A DNA stretch of 64,000 nucleotides. Source: Pigmentiphaga sp. NML080357. GTDB taxonomy: Bacteria; Pseudomonadota; Gammaproteobacteria; Burkholderiales; Burkholderiaceae_B. Below are positions 43,874 to 53,002 of this stretch, one piece after another. The stretch spans positions 62,001 to 126,000 of the forward strand of contig NZ_NINW01000032.1 of NCBI RefSeq assembly GCF_002188465.1. The letters are read 5' to 3'. The notes beneath the pieces were generated by a model. The model saw only the letters and a program-made list of their open reading frames with translations, ran no database searches and was not told the DNA's origin. How positions within the stretch are numbered: position 1 is the stretch's first letter; the number at the start of each line of letters is the position of its first letter. The translations under genes were made by a program, and so were the position numbers.

Positions 43874-45136
43874 ATGACTGCCTTCTACTCCTCAACGCCG
43901 GCGCGGCGCGGTCCTTCGCGCCTGCAATGGCCGATGATCGCCTGCCTGTACGCCTCGCAGGGCATTCCCTTCGGGCTCGCGATGGAAGCGCTGCCCGCCA
44001 TCCTGCGAGGCCAGGGAGCCAGCCTGTCCGCCCTCGCCTATCTTCCCCTCGTGAGCCTGCCCTGGGTCCTGAAATGCGGCTGGGCACCGCTCGTGGACAA
44101 CCGCTGGTCGCCGCGCCTGGGACGCCGGCGCAGCTGGATACTGCCCATGCAGGCGCTGGTTCTCGCCATCTTGCTCGCGGTCATGGCGGTGGGCTTCACC
44201 CAGGCGACGCTGCCCTATCTGCTGGCGCTCTCGGTCGCGGCCTCGCTCGCCAGCGCCACGCAGGACATCGCCACCGACGGCCTGGTCGCCGAACAATTCG
44301 ACAGCCGGACGCTGGGTACAGCCAATGCGGTGCAGGTGGCCGGCACCATGGTCGGCTTTTTCTATGGCGGCCCGGTATTCCTCATGGCCTATGCCCGGTC
44401 CGGCGCGCCGGCCGCCCTGCTGCTCTTGGCGCTGCCCATCGCGGTCAGCCTGGCACTGGCCGCCTGGTGGCGCGAACCGGCGCCATCGCCCACCCCGCTG
44501 GCGCTTCCCCGCCAGGCCAGCCTGTGGCGTTTCCTGGAATCGGGCCGGCATGCGTGGGCACTCATCGCCGCGGCCTTCCTGTCCGCCGTGACGGTGGTCG
44601 CGTGCCATGGACTCTCCCGGCTGCTGCTGGTCGATGCGGGATGGCCGCTGGAAAAAATCGGCCAGGTCGGCATGGCGGGCGGCGCGATCACCATTACGCT
44701 GGGCTGCGGAGGCGGCGCCTGGCTGGTGTCGCGCCTGGGAACCTGGCCGGTGTTCTTCGCCGGCATCGCCGCCGCCGGCATCGCGGCCGCGCTGTGGACC
44801 GCCTTGGCCTGGGTCTCGCCCGCACTGCCCGTCTACGCAGTGTGGCTGGCGACCCTGCTGGCCAGCTTCGGCGCCGGCAGCGCATCGGTTGCGATGATGA
44901 CCGCGGCCATGCGCTTCGCCCATAGCCGCGATCAGGCCGGCACCGACATGACCGCCGTGCAAAGCATGCGCGACCTGGGCGAAATGGCGGCCTCCTCCTC
45001 GCTGATGGCGCTGGCCGCCATGGTGGGCTACAGCGGCGGCTTCATGGTCGGCCTGGGCCTGGCCCTGGCCACGCTCCTCTTCACGCCGGCCTTGCTGCGG
45101 CAGCGTCCGGCCGCGCCCCGAAACGGCTCGCGATAG
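43874..45136 (+). CDS. MFS transporter, RhtX/FptX-like siderophore permease
   Basis: 420 residues, twelve hydrophobic helices. The N-terminal LYASQGIPFGLAMEALPAIL and the loop WAPLVDNRWSPRLGRRRSWILP match the RhtX/FptX/AmpG-like branch, whose characterised members import siderophores (rhizobactin 1021, pyochelin) across the inner membrane. The ATG at 43874 follows the cupin stop by one base; an ATG at 43856 overlapping the cupin gene is possible. It completes a receptor-to-cytoplasm route for the siderophore. Confidence 0.84.
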   Translation: MTAFYSSTPARRGPSRLQWPMIACLYASQGIPFGLAMEALPAILRGQGASLSALAYLPLVSLPWVLKCGWAPLVDNRWSPRLGRRRSWILPMQALVLAILLAVMAVGFTQATLPYLLALSVAASLASATQDIATDGLVAEQFDSRTLGTANAVQVAGTMVGFFYGGPVFLMAYARSGAPAALLLLALPIAVSLALAAWWREPAPSPTPLALPRQASLWRFLESGRHAWALIAAAFLSAVTVVACHGLSRLLLVDAGWPLEKIGQVGMAGGAITITLGCGGGAWLVSRLGTWPVFFAGIAAAGIAAALWTALAWVSPALPVYAVWLATLLASFGAGSASVAMMTAAMRFAHSRDQAGTDMTAVQSMRDLGEMAASSSLMALAAMVGYSGGFMVGLGLALATLLFTPALLRQRPAAPRNGSR

Positions 45137-45143
45137 GCGGGTG

Positions 45144-47237
45144 CTACTCCGAGGCTTCGTCGAAGCCCCCCAGCGTCTTCATCAGGTGCGCATGGAGGTT
45201 GAACGGCCGGCGCCGCGAGCGCACCCGTACATAATCGCCCGAAGGCTGCTGCTGCCACGCCAGCTGGTTGTCGCGCAAGGCGAAGGTGAACGCCTCGTCG
45301 ATGACCCGCTTCTTCAGGGCCTTGTCCAGGACGGGGAAGGCCACCTCGATGCGGCGGAAGAAATTCCGGTCCATCCAGTCGGCCGAAGCCAGGTAGACGA
45401 CCTCCTGGCCGTCGTTGAGGAAATAGAACACACGCGAATGTTCAAGGAAGCGGCCGACGATGGATCGCACGGTGATGTGCTCGGACAGGCCCGGCACGCC
45501 AGCGCGCAGGGTGCACACGCCGCGCACGATCAGGTCGATGCGCACGCCGGCCCGGCTCGCCTTGTAGAGCTCTTCGATGATGGAGGGCTCCAGCAGCGAG
45601 TTCATCTTGGCCATGATCCGCGCAGGCTTGCCCGCGCGGGCGTGGCGCGCCTCGCGGCGGATCAGGGCGACCATGGTTTCGTGCAGCGAGAACGGGGCCT
45701 GCAGCAGGCACTTGAGATGGCGCCTCGCTCCCAGTCCGGTCAGCTGCGAGAAGATCTGGTCCATGTCCTCGCACAGCCGCGGATCGGCGGTGAACAGGCC
45801 GAAGTCGGTATAAAGGCGCGCCGTGCTGGGATGGTAGTTGCCGGTGCCCAGATGTCCATAGCGGCGTATCCGGCCACGCTCGTGGCGCAGCACGAGCGCC
45901 ATCTTCGCGTGCGTCTTGTGTCCCACCACGCCATAGACCACGTGCGCGCCCACCTCTTCCAGCCGGGCGGCCCAATTGATGTTGGTCTGCTCGTCGAAAC
46001 GCGCCATGAGTTCGACCACCACCGTCACTTCCTTGCCCGAACGTGCCGCCGCCAGCAGCAGCTGCATCAGTTCGGAATCCTCGCCGGTGCGATAGATGGT
46101 CTGCTTGATGGCAACCACGTTGGGATCGGCAGCCGCCGCGGTCAGGAAATCGATGACCGGCTGGAATGACTGGTAGGGATGGTGCAGCAGCCGGTCCTGC
46201 TCGGCGATGGCCTTGAAGAGCGCGTCGGGGGTCAGGTTGCGTTGCTCGAAGGGCGCCGGGATCGGCGCCCGGAACGGCGGGAATTTGAGATCGGGCCGAT
46301 TGATGCCGTTCACCAATTGCATCAGCCGCGCCAGGTTGACCGGGCCGTCCACGCGATAGGCGTCGGCCGGCGTCAGCGAAAACTCCTTGAGCAGGAAGTT
46401 CTCCAGTTCCCGGGGACTGGAATCGGCCAGCTCCAGCCGTACGCCGTCGCCGAAGTGCCGCTGGGTCAGCTCGCCCTGCAATGCCTGGCGCAGATTGGTG
46501 ATTTCTTCGTCGTCGACGAACAGGTCGCTGTTGCGGGTCAGCCGCCACTGATAGCAGCCGTCCACGGTCATGCCCGGGAACAGGTCGCCGACGAACGCCT
46601 GCATGAACGAGGTCAGCATGACGTAGCCATGCGGATGCCCCGAGAGCTCCGGCGGCATCTGGGTCAACCGGGGCAAGGCGCGCGGCGCCTGCACGATGGC
46701 GATGGCGACGTTGCGGCCGAACGCGTCGCGGCCCGACAACTCGACGGCGAAGTTCAGGCTCTTGTTGAACACGCGGGGAAAGGGATGGGCGGGATCCAGG
46801 CCGATAGGCGTCAGGAGCGGCATGACGTCCATCCGGAAGACCTCGTGCGCCCAGGCCCGTTGGGCGGGCGTCCAGCTCTGCGCCATGTGCAGGACGATGC
46901 CTTCGGCCTGCAGACGCGGCAGGATCTCGCGATTCAGCAAATCGTACTGGCGCTGCACCAGCGCGCGGGCGGCGGCCGAGACCCGCTGCACGACCTCCTC
47001 GGGAGTCAATCCGTCCAGGCCCTTGGCGCGTGGATTCTGGCGCACCTGCTCGTGCAGGCTGGCGACGCGGATCTCGAAGAACTCATCCAGGTTGGAGGCG
47101 ACGATGCACAGGAAACGCAGCCGTTCGAGCAAGGGAGTATGCTCGTCTTCGGCCAGCGCCAGGACCCGTTCGTTGAATTTGAGCAAGGCGAGCTCTCGAT
47201 TCAGGAACAGTTCTCGGGCAGGCAATCTGGCAACCAT
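45144..47237 (-). CDS. ppk: Polyphosphate kinase PPK1
   Basis: 697 residues, the normal PPK1 length. The N-terminal FLNRELALLKFNERVLALA, the phospho-accepting His in GTGNYHPSTARLYTDF and the second catalytic region (HSRVFYFLNDG, SADWMDRN) are all present. It makes inorganic polyphosphate from ATP. It is divergent from ppx across 139 bp that contain a PHO box oriented towards ppk. The siderophore transporter gene ends 7 bp from its stop. Confidence 0.97.
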   Translation of the reverse strand: MVARLPARELFLNRELALLKFNERVLALAEDEHTPLLERLRFLCIVASNLDEFFEIRVASLHEQVRQNPRAKGLDGLTPEEVVQRVSAAARALVQRQYDLLNREILPRLQAEGIVLHMAQSWTPAQRAWAHEVFRMDVMPLLTPIGLDPAHPFPRVFNKSLNFAVELSGRDAFGRNVAIAIVQAPRALPRLTQMPPELSGHPHGYVMLTSFMQAFVGDLFPGMTVDGCYQWRLTRNSDLFVDDEEITNLRQALQGELTQRHFGDGVRLELADSSPRELENFLLKEFSLTPADAYRVDGPVNLARLMQLVNGINRPDLKFPPFRAPIPAPFEQRNLTPDALFKAIAEQDRLLHHPYQSFQPVIDFLTAAAADPNVVAIKQTIYRTGEDSELMQLLLAAARSGKEVTVVVELMARFDEQTNINWAARLEEVGAHVVYGVVGHKTHAKMALVLRHERGRIRRYGHLGTGNYHPSTARLYTDFGLFTADPRLCEDMDQIFSQLTGLGARRHLKCLLQAPFSLHETMVALIRREARHARAGKPARIMAKMNSLLEPSIIEELYKASRAGVRIDLIVRGVCTLRAGVPGLSEHITVRSIVGRFLEHSRVFYFLNDGQEVVYLASADWMDRNFFRRIEVAFPVLDKALKKRVIDEAFTFALRDNQLAWQQQPSGDYVRVRSRRRPFNLHAHLMKTLGGFDEASE

Positions 47238-47294
47238 GGGGTATCCGCAGCGATCAATGCATATCTGGTGGGATGCTATTTTTGCGTCAAAATG

Positions 47295-47312
47295 ATGACT
47301 AAATTATGACAG
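47295..47312 (-). promoter_or_regulatory. PHO box upstream of ppk
   Basis: The minus strand reads CTGTCATaattTAGTCAT, two 7-mers with 4-bp spacing, 58-75 bp before the ppk start. A separate single half-site CTGTCAT at 47323-47328 points towards ppx but has no good second repeat. Confidence 0.8.
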
Positions 47313-47376
47313 TGCAACCATTCTGTCATCCAAGCGCCTTATTCTTCCAGCTCGCATTCTTTTTCCGCCGCCCCTC

Positions 47377-48867
47377 ATGACCCAGTTGCTCGCCGCCGTA
47401 GACCTCGGCTCCAATAGTTTCCGGCTGGTGATCGGCCGGGTCGTCGACGAAGGGGGAACGATCCAGATCTACCCCGTGGACCGGCTCAAGGAAACCGTCC
47501 GGCTGGCCGCGGGCCTGCGGTCCGACAAGACGCTCGACGCCCCCACCAAGGAATTCGCGCTGGAGGTGCTGCGCCGTTTCGGCGAGCGCCTGCGCAGCTT
47601 TCACCCGGAGCGGGTGCGGGCCGTCGCGACCAATACGTTCCGGGTCGCGCGCAACGTCACGGAGTTCCTGCCCCAGGCCGAGGAAGCCCTGGGCTTTCCG
47701 ATCGAAGTCATCGCCGGCCGCGAAGAGGCCCGCCTGATCTTCTCCGGCGTCTCGCACTCGCTGCCCCCCTCTTCCGCCAAGCGCCTGGTGGTCGACATCG
47801 GTGGCGGTTCGACCGAGTTCATCGTCGGCCGGCGGTTCGAGCCGGAGTTGATGGAATCGCTGTACATGGGCTGCGTCAGCTTCAGCCGCGCCTACTTCCC
47901 GGACGGCATCGTCGACGCGCATGCGATGAAGCAGGCCGAAATGGCGGCCCGGCGCGAGATCGAAGTCATCGCGCGCCAATACCGCAAGGCCGGCTGGCAG
48001 GAGGCCTACGGCTCCTCCGGCACGAGCAAGGCGCTGGGCGCCATCCTGACGGAGTCGGGCTTCTCGGAGTACGGCATCACCCGGCGCGGCATGGACAAGC
48101 TCAAGGACAGGCTGATCAAGGCAGGCACGGTCGAACGGGCGCAACTGGCCGGCATCAAGCCCGATCGCGTATCCGTCCTGCCCGGGGGGCTGGCCATCAT
48201 GAGCGCGATCTTCGACGAGCTCGGCATCGACCTCATGCGCCCGGCCGACGGCGCCTTGCGTGTGGGCGTCCTGTACGACCTGGCCGGCCGCGACGCCGCG
48301 CTCGACAAGCGCGACGATACCGTGCGGCAGTTCATGAACCGCTACAAGGTGGACAAGGCCCAGGCCGCCCGGGTCCGGCAGATGGCGCTGGGGCTGTTCC
48401 AGCAGCTGGTGCCGACGCCCGCGGCGGAACACGAGGAATTGACCCGGATCCTGGGCTGGGCCGCCGATCTGCATGAAATCGGCCTGTCCATCGCCCACAA
48501 CACGTATCACAAGCATTCGGCCTACATCCTGCAGCATGCGGACATGCCGGGCTTTTCCCGCCAGGACCAGACCCTGCTGGCGCTGCTGGCGCTGGGTCAC
48601 CAAGGCAAGCTCGCCAAGCTCCAGGAACTCGTGAATCACGAAGAGCAATGGATCGCAATCCTGTGCCTGCGCCTGGCGGCCATCCTCTATCGGCGCCGCG
48701 AGGATATCGACAGCCCGCCGATCTCGGTGTCCGTCAAGGGATCGTCCATCATCGTCAAGACCGACGCCGGTTGGATGGGAGCCCACCCCCTGACCGATTT
48801 CACGCTGCGCGCCGAAGAATCAGAATGGCGCAAGGTGGGATTCACGTTCGAGCTGCTTGAGCTCTGA
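47377..48867 (+). CDS. ppx: Exopolyphosphatase / pppGpp phosphohydrolase
   Basis: 496 residues of the Ppx/GppA family: AAVDLGSNSFRLVIGRVV (first phosphate loop), VRAVATNTFR, the DIGGGSTEF loop and a C-terminal HD-like helical region (DLHEIGLSI, HKHSAYILQHAD). It degrades polyphosphate from the ends. Divergent pairing with ppk suggests balanced control of polyphosphate. The start at 47377 fits the conserved MTQLLAAVDLG opening. Confidence 0.95.
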   Translation: MTQLLAAVDLGSNSFRLVIGRVVDEGGTIQIYPVDRLKETVRLAAGLRSDKTLDAPTKEFALEVLRRFGERLRSFHPERVRAVATNTFRVARNVTEFLPQAEEALGFPIEVIAGREEARLIFSGVSHSLPPSSAKRLVVDIGGGSTEFIVGRRFEPELMESLYMGCVSFSRAYFPDGIVDAHAMKQAEMAARREIEVIARQYRKAGWQEAYGSSGTSKALGAILTESGFSEYGITRRGMDKLKDRLIKAGTVERAQLAGIKPDRVSVLPGGLAIMSAIFDELGIDLMRPADGALRVGVLYDLAGRDAALDKRDDTVRQFMNRYKVDKAQAARVRQMALGLFQQLVPTPAAEHEELTRILGWAADLHEIGLSIAHNTYHKHSAYILQHADMPGFSRQDQTLLALLALGHQGKLAKLQELVNHEEQWIAILCLRLAAILYRRREDIDSPPISVSVKGSSIIVKTDAGWMGAHPLTDFTLRAEESEWRKVGFTFELLEL

Positions 48868-48991
48868 ACGGATGCGGCGGGTAAGCCGCCGCAATAGCCT
48901 CACGCCTATCCGCCTGAGCCGCCGTGCGGACCGCAAGCGCCGGCGACGGGCCGGTCGCGCAGGCGCGGCCGGCCAGACGGCTCGCCGGCGT

Positions 48992-49795
48992 TCACGACCG
49001 CCTCGATGCCTGCGACTCGAGCCCGAAGTGCCGCCGATAGCGGTCATCCAGCGCGTCGATGGACAACAGCATCGGAAAATCGGCCGTGTTGAAATCGGCG
49101 TCCCAGGCGGGTTCGCCGCAGACGCGGGCGCCGACCTTCAGGTAGCCCTTGATCAGCGGCGGCACGCGCGTGGGAAGGTTGCAGTCCAGGCGCTCGACGG
49201 GCAGCCGGTGCAGCGGCTGCACGCGCAGCTCGCGCGCCTCTTCGATATGCGAAGCCACCGAGCGATAGACGCCCGCGGCGGTTGCGCCGTCGTCGCGCAG
49301 GCTGACGCTGGCGCAGCCGAACACGTAGCGATGGCCCGAGCGGCGCAGGAACTCGGCCAGCCCGGACCACAGCAGCATGATGACCGCGCCGCTGCGGTAG
49401 TCGCGGTGCGTGCACGAGCGGCCGAACTCGACCAGCTCGCTGCGTATGGCGTTCAGGCCCGAAAGATCGAATTCGGACTCGGAGTAGTACCCTCCGGCGT
49501 GGCGAGCCTGCTCGGGTCCCAGGATGCGATAGGTGCCGACCACGCGGTCGGTCTCCAGTTCGCGCACGATCAAGTGCTCGCACCAGGGATCGAACCGGTC
49601 CTCGTCGATGCCGTCGACGGCCGTCGGGAACACGGCGCCCATGTCTTCGGTGAAGACTTCGTAGCGCAACCGCTGGGCTTGTCGGACTTCTTCCCAGGAA
49701 CGCGCCAATCCTACGGCCAGGGCGGGGATCTGGACACCGTCATGAAGCTCGTCGGCAAGGCCTCGACGCGCTTCGATGCGGGTGAATTCGAGCAT
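48992..49795 (-). CDS. OlsB-like ornithine N-acyltransferase (GNAT family)
   Basis: 267 residues resembling OlsB, which attaches a 3-hydroxyacyl chain to ornithine in the first step of ornithine-lipid synthesis. Markers: RLRYEVFTEDMGA, SELVEFGRSCTHRDYRSGAVI, YVFGCASVSL and the C-terminal VPPLIKGYLKVGARVCGEPAWD with DFNTADFP. ATG at 49795 has AAGGAG 7 nt upstream. A triple PHO-type repeat lies 54 bp before the start, fitting the known switch to phosphorus-free lipids in phosphate starvation. No olsA-like gene is adjacent. Confidence 0.82.
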   Translation of the reverse strand: MLEFTRIEARRGLADELHDGVQIPALAVGLARSWEEVRQAQRLRYEVFTEDMGAVFPTAVDGIDEDRFDPWCEHLIVRELETDRVVGTYRILGPEQARHAGGYYSESEFDLSGLNAIRSELVEFGRSCTHRDYRSGAVIMLLWSGLAEFLRRSGHRYVFGCASVSLRDDGATAAGVYRSVASHIEEARELRVQPLHRLPVERLDCNLPTRVPPLIKGYLKVGARVCGEPAWDADFNTADFPMLLSIDALDDRYRRHFGLESQASRRS

Positions 49796-49848
49796 ATGCA
49801 CACTCCTTGACAGGTGAGTCGAGTGTCGGTGCTGTGCGTTTCACGTCA

Positions 49849-49877
49849 TTGACAGAATAATGACGGTACCATGACTC
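49849..49877 (-). promoter_or_regulatory. Tandem PHO box upstream of the olsB-like gene
   Basis: On the minus strand three GTCA-containing 7-mers, GAGTCAT, CCGTCAT and CTGTCAA, are spaced exactly 4 bp apart (11-bp period), giving one good PHO box and an extra upstream half. They lie 54-82 bp before the ATG at 49795. Confidence 0.78.
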
Positions 49878-49923
49878 CAACACAATACCACCGCCCAGCC
49901 GGAAACGCCTGCTTACGAAAAGG

Positions 49924-50376
49924 CTACACGAACTCCGGATTGACCACGGCCTTGACGACTACCTGGAAATCCTCGTCGCGCTGGCGGCGGGCGAGCCACC
50001 ACAGGCCGCCTTTTTTCAGGCTCCAGGGCAGGTCCACCCCGGCCAGCAGCGTGCTGGCCACCCGGCCCAGCGTCGGCTGGTGGCCGACGACGAGCACGGG
50101 CCGGCGCGACAACGGCCAGCCGGTTGCCGCCAGCACGTGAGCCGGCGCGGCATCGGGCGCCAGTTCAGGAACGACGGCGTATTCCAGGCCCAGGGCGTCC
50201 GCGGTCTGACGGGTGCGCACGGCGGGGCTCGCCATGATCTGCAAATCGGCGGGCGCGTGGGCCCGCAGCCAGTTGGCGACGGCCTCGGCCTGCTTGCGTC
50301 CGCGGCGGGTCAGCGCGCGCTGCAGGTCGTCCTGGCCGTCTTCGGCCTCGGCATGGCGCCAGAGGATCAGGTTCAT
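49924..50376 (-). CDS. sixA: SixA-type phosphohistidine phosphatase
   Basis: 150 residues of the histidine phosphatase superfamily, short like SixA. Catalytic motif LWRHAEA is at the very N terminus, ASPAVRTRQTAD follows, and the second catalytic His is in VVGHQPTLG. It removes phosphate from histidine residues of signalling or PTS proteins. The ATG at 50376 is preferred since the catalytic strand begins immediately after it; an upstream ATG at 50397 would add seven residues. Confidence 0.88.
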   Translation of the reverse strand: MNLILWRHAEAEDGQDDLQRALTRRGRKQAEAVANWLRAHAPADLQIMASPAVRTRQTADALGLEYAVVPELAPDAAPAHVLAATGWPLSRRPVLVVGHQPTLGRVASTLLAGVDLPWSLKKGGLWWLARRQRDEDFQVVVKAVVNPEFV

Positions 50377-50484
50377 GGATGATGCTTGTATCGTCATAAT
50401 CGAGAATCCCGATTTTGCCGGCGGGCCATGACCGGCGCTTGACAGGAACGCCGGCGCGGGCGGGACCCGGACGTCAACCGCCCC

Positions 50485-51825
50485 CTAGCGCAGGCTGGCC
50501 GACAAGGCGTCCAGGCAGCCGTCGACGACGGCTTCGTCGGCCGCCTCGACCATCAGCCGCAGCTTGGGTTCGGTACCGGAGGCCCGGATCAGTACGCGGC
50601 CCCTTCCCTCCAGCCGCCGCTCGACTTCCTGTCGCGCCCGCGCCAGCCCTTCGTGGCTGTGCCAGTCCAGGCCCGGCGCCAGCGGCACGTTCACCAGCTT
50701 TTGAGGATACAGCTGCAAGCCGTCCAGCAGTTCGGCCAGGGTCCGCCCCTGCCGCTGGACGGCCGCCAGCACCTGCAGCGCCGCCACGATGCCGTCGCCG
50801 GTGGTATGGCGGTCCAGGCAAAGCAGGTGGCCGGAGCCCTCGCCGCCGTAGAGCCAGCCCTTCTTCTGCAGCATGGCCAGCACGTAACGGTCCCCCACCG
50901 CCGCCCGGGCGAAGGGGATGCCGAGCTCGTGCATGCGGTGCTCGAATGCCAGGTTGGTCATTTGCGTACCGACCACCCCGGAGACGGGTCCGCCGCGCAT
51001 GCGGTCCGTCACGATCACGTACAGCAGCTCGTCGCCGTTGTAGCGCCGGCCGGCCCCGTCCACCATCAGGAGCCGGTCGGCGTCCCCGTCCAGCGCAATG
51101 CCGAGGTCGGCCTTCTGCGCCACGACCGCGGCGGCCAGTGCCTCCAGGTGCGTGGCCCCGACGCCGTCGTTGATGTTCATTCCGTTGGGCGCACAGCCTA
51201 TGCAGCTCACGGTGGCGCCCAGTTCTTCGAACACGCTGGGGGCGATGTGGTAGGCGGCGCCATGGGCGGCGTCGATGACCAGCTTCAGGCCGGACAGGTC
51301 CAGGTCGTTGGGGAAGCCGCTCTTGCAGAATTCGATATAGCGGCCGGCGGCGTCGTTCAGGCGCTTGGCCCGTCCCAGCCTTTCCGACGACACGCAGCCG
51401 ACCGGCTCGCCCAGCGCCGCCTCGATGCGCAGCTCCACGTCGTCGGGCAGCTTCATGCCGCTGGACGAGAAAAACTTGATGCCGTTGTCGTAGTACGGGT
51501 TGTGCGAGGCGCTGATCACGATTCCCGCCGACAGGCGCAGCGCGCGGGTCAGGTAGGCGATGGCCGGCGTGGGCATGGGCCCGGCCAGCAGCACGTCGAT
51601 GCCTGCCGCGGACAAGCCGGCCTCGAGCGCCGATTCCAGCATGTAGCCGGAAATCCGCGTGTCCTTGCCGATGAGTACGACTGGCCGGCCGCCTTCCCGG
51701 TGCTCGGCGGTAAGCACGCGGCCCGCGGCATAACCCAGGCGCAGGGCGAATTCGGCATTGATGACCTTGGACCCGACCTTGCCGCGTATGCCGTCGGTTC
51801 CGAAATACTTGCGTCTTCCAACCAT
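50485..51825 (-). CDS. glmM: Phosphoglucosamine mutase
   Basis: 446 residues, the family length. The start [12 protein letters not shown], phospho-Ser107 in ISASHNP, the metal loop ALDGDADRL and the phosphate-binding [10 protein letters not shown] are intact. It converts glucosamine-6-phosphate to glucosamine-1-phosphate for peptidoglycan and LPS synthesis. It is downstream of folP in the conserved ftsH-folP-glmM order. Confidence 0.97.
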   Translation of the reverse strand: MVGRRKYFGTDGIRGKVGSKVINAEFALRLGYAAGRVLTAEHREGGRPVVLIGKDTRISGYMLESALEAGLSAAGIDVLLAGPMPTPAIAYLTRALRLSAGIVISASHNPYYDNGIKFFSSSGMKLPDDVELRIEAALGEPVGCVSSERLGRAKRLNDAAGRYIEFCKSGFPNDLDLSGLKLVIDAAHGAAYHIAPSVFEELGATVSCIGCAPNGMNINDGVGATHLEALAAAVVAQKADLGIALDGDADRLLMVDGAGRRYNGDELLYVIVTDRMRGGPVSGVVGTQMTNLAFEHRMHELGIPFARAAVGDRYVLAMLQKKGWLYGGEGSGHLLCLDRHTTGDGIVAALQVLAAVQRQGRTLAELLDGLQLYPQKLVNVPLAPGLDWHSHEGLARARQEVERRLEGRGRVLIRASGTEPKLRLMVEAADEAVVDGCLDALSASLR

Positions 51826-51880
51826 CGTGGGTGGCCCCCGTTGTTCTTGTTGCCTTGTTGCTCGCCGGACCGGGTGCCGG

Positions 51881-52717
51881 TCACTCTTCCCAGGCCTGCA
51901 CCGCACGCCAAACCTTGAGCGCGTCGACCGTGGCCGCGACGTCGTGGACCCGGACGATGGCGGCGCCGCGATCCACCGCGGCCAGCGCCGCCGCGACGCT
52001 GCCGGCCACCCGTTCCCCAACGGGCTTGCCTGTGACGGCGCCGATCATGGTCTTGCGCGATACTCCTATTAGAAGCGGATACCCGAGGGCGCCGATAGTC
52101 GGCAAACTACGCATGAGCGCATAGTTGTGGGCCGTGGTCTTGCCGAATCCGAACCCCGGATCGACGCAGATCCGCTCGGGCGCCACCCCTGCCGCCAGCA
52201 GACGTTCGGCCTGCTCCCGCAGGAAAGCGGCGACATCGCCGACCACGTCCGCATAGACCGGCGCCTGCTGCATGGTGCGGGGCTCGCCCTGCATATGCAT
52301 CACGCAAAGCCCGGCGGTTCCCCGCGCCACTGCCTCGACCGCGCCGGGCTGCCTGAAACCGTAGATGTCGTTGATCATGTCCGCGCCCGCGTCCAGCACC
52401 GCGCGCATCACGGCAGGCTTGAACGTGTCGACCGACAACGGCACCCCGCAGTCCCGCAGCGCCTCGATCAACGGCAACAACCGCGCAAGCTCGTCCCCCA
52501 GCGACACCGGCTCCGCCCCCGGCCGGGTGGATTCCCCGCCGATGTCCAGCATGTCGGCGCCTTCCGCGATCAGTTGCCGCGCATGGGCAATGCCGGCGTC
52601 CAGCGCGAGATTCTTCCCCCCGTCGGAAAAGGAATCCGGGGTGACATTGATGATGCCCATGACGAGCGGGCGGGACAGGTCCAACTCGAAACGGCCGAAA
52701 AGCCCTTCCTTACGCAC
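51881..52717 (-). CDS. folP: Dihydropteroate synthase
   Basis: 278 residues with all DHPS motifs: [36 protein letters not shown] and [11 protein letters not shown]. It joins pterin pyrophosphate and p-aminobenzoate in folate synthesis and is the sulfonamide target. The GTG at 52717 gives the normal N terminus ([17 protein letters not shown]); a purine-rich AGGGGG lies about 11 nt upstream. glmM follows after 55 bp. Confidence 0.95.
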   Translation of the reverse strand: MRKEGLFGRFELDLSRPLVMGIINVTPDSFSDGGKNLALDAGIAHARQLIAEGADMLDIGGESTRPGAEPVSLGDELARLLPLIEALRDCGVPLSVDTFKPAVMRAVLDAGADMINDIYGFRQPGAVEAVARGTAGLCVMHMQGEPRTMQQAPVYADVVGDVAAFLREQAERLLAAGVAPERICVDPGFGFGKTTAHNYALMRSLPTIGALGYPLLIGVSRKTMIGAVTGKPVGERVAGSVAAALAAVDRGAAIVRVHDVAATVDALKVWRAVQAWEE

Positions 52718-52869
52718 TGAAGCGCGCCCCCTTTTGTGAGCCCCCACGCTCCGCGGCAGCTCCTCGAGGGAGCGATGTGAGTCGGCCGGTCGAGCTGCAT
52801 CCTCCGCATCTTGGATCGGAGTCAGAGGATTGGGGTGCGGAATACTGCATGCGTGCTTTTTCGCTCTCG

Positions 52870-52899
52870 GCAAAGGCAAAGGGCGGCAAGAACGCCGCC
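52870..52899 (-). terminator. Terminator-like hairpin after ftsH
   Basis: GGGCGGC pairs with GCCGCCC around a 6-nt loop; the minus strand continues with CTTTGCCTTTG, a weak T-rich tail. It lies about 100 nt beyond the ftsH stop. Confidence 0.5.
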
Positions 52900-52916
52900 C
52901 CCCATCAGCCTGGTAG

Positions 52917-52997
52917 TCCCCCAGGATGCGGTGGATCCGGCTCCGCCGGTCCACTCGCATCGCCCCCCTGGGGGGGCGCGCGTAAGCGCGTAGGGGG
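52917..52997. repeat. Intergenic repeat, copy between folP and ftsH
   Basis: About 80 bp (CCAGGATGCGGTGGATCC, a CCGGCTCCGCCGG hairpin, and a C-run/G-run hairpin followed by CGCGTAAGCGCG). It is nearly identical to the copy at 57115-57196 and related to 63501-63570. Confidence 0.8.
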
Positions 52998-53002
52998 TGT
53001 CT

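Noticed and set aside
47323-47340. Possible PHO box directed towards ppx
   Set aside because: Only one CTGTCAT half-site is present; the next 7-mer after 4 bp does not match.
48873-48893. Hairpin TGCGGCGG/CCGCCGCA after ppx as a terminator
   Set aside because: The stem is good but no T run follows on either strand, so I did not list it as a terminator.
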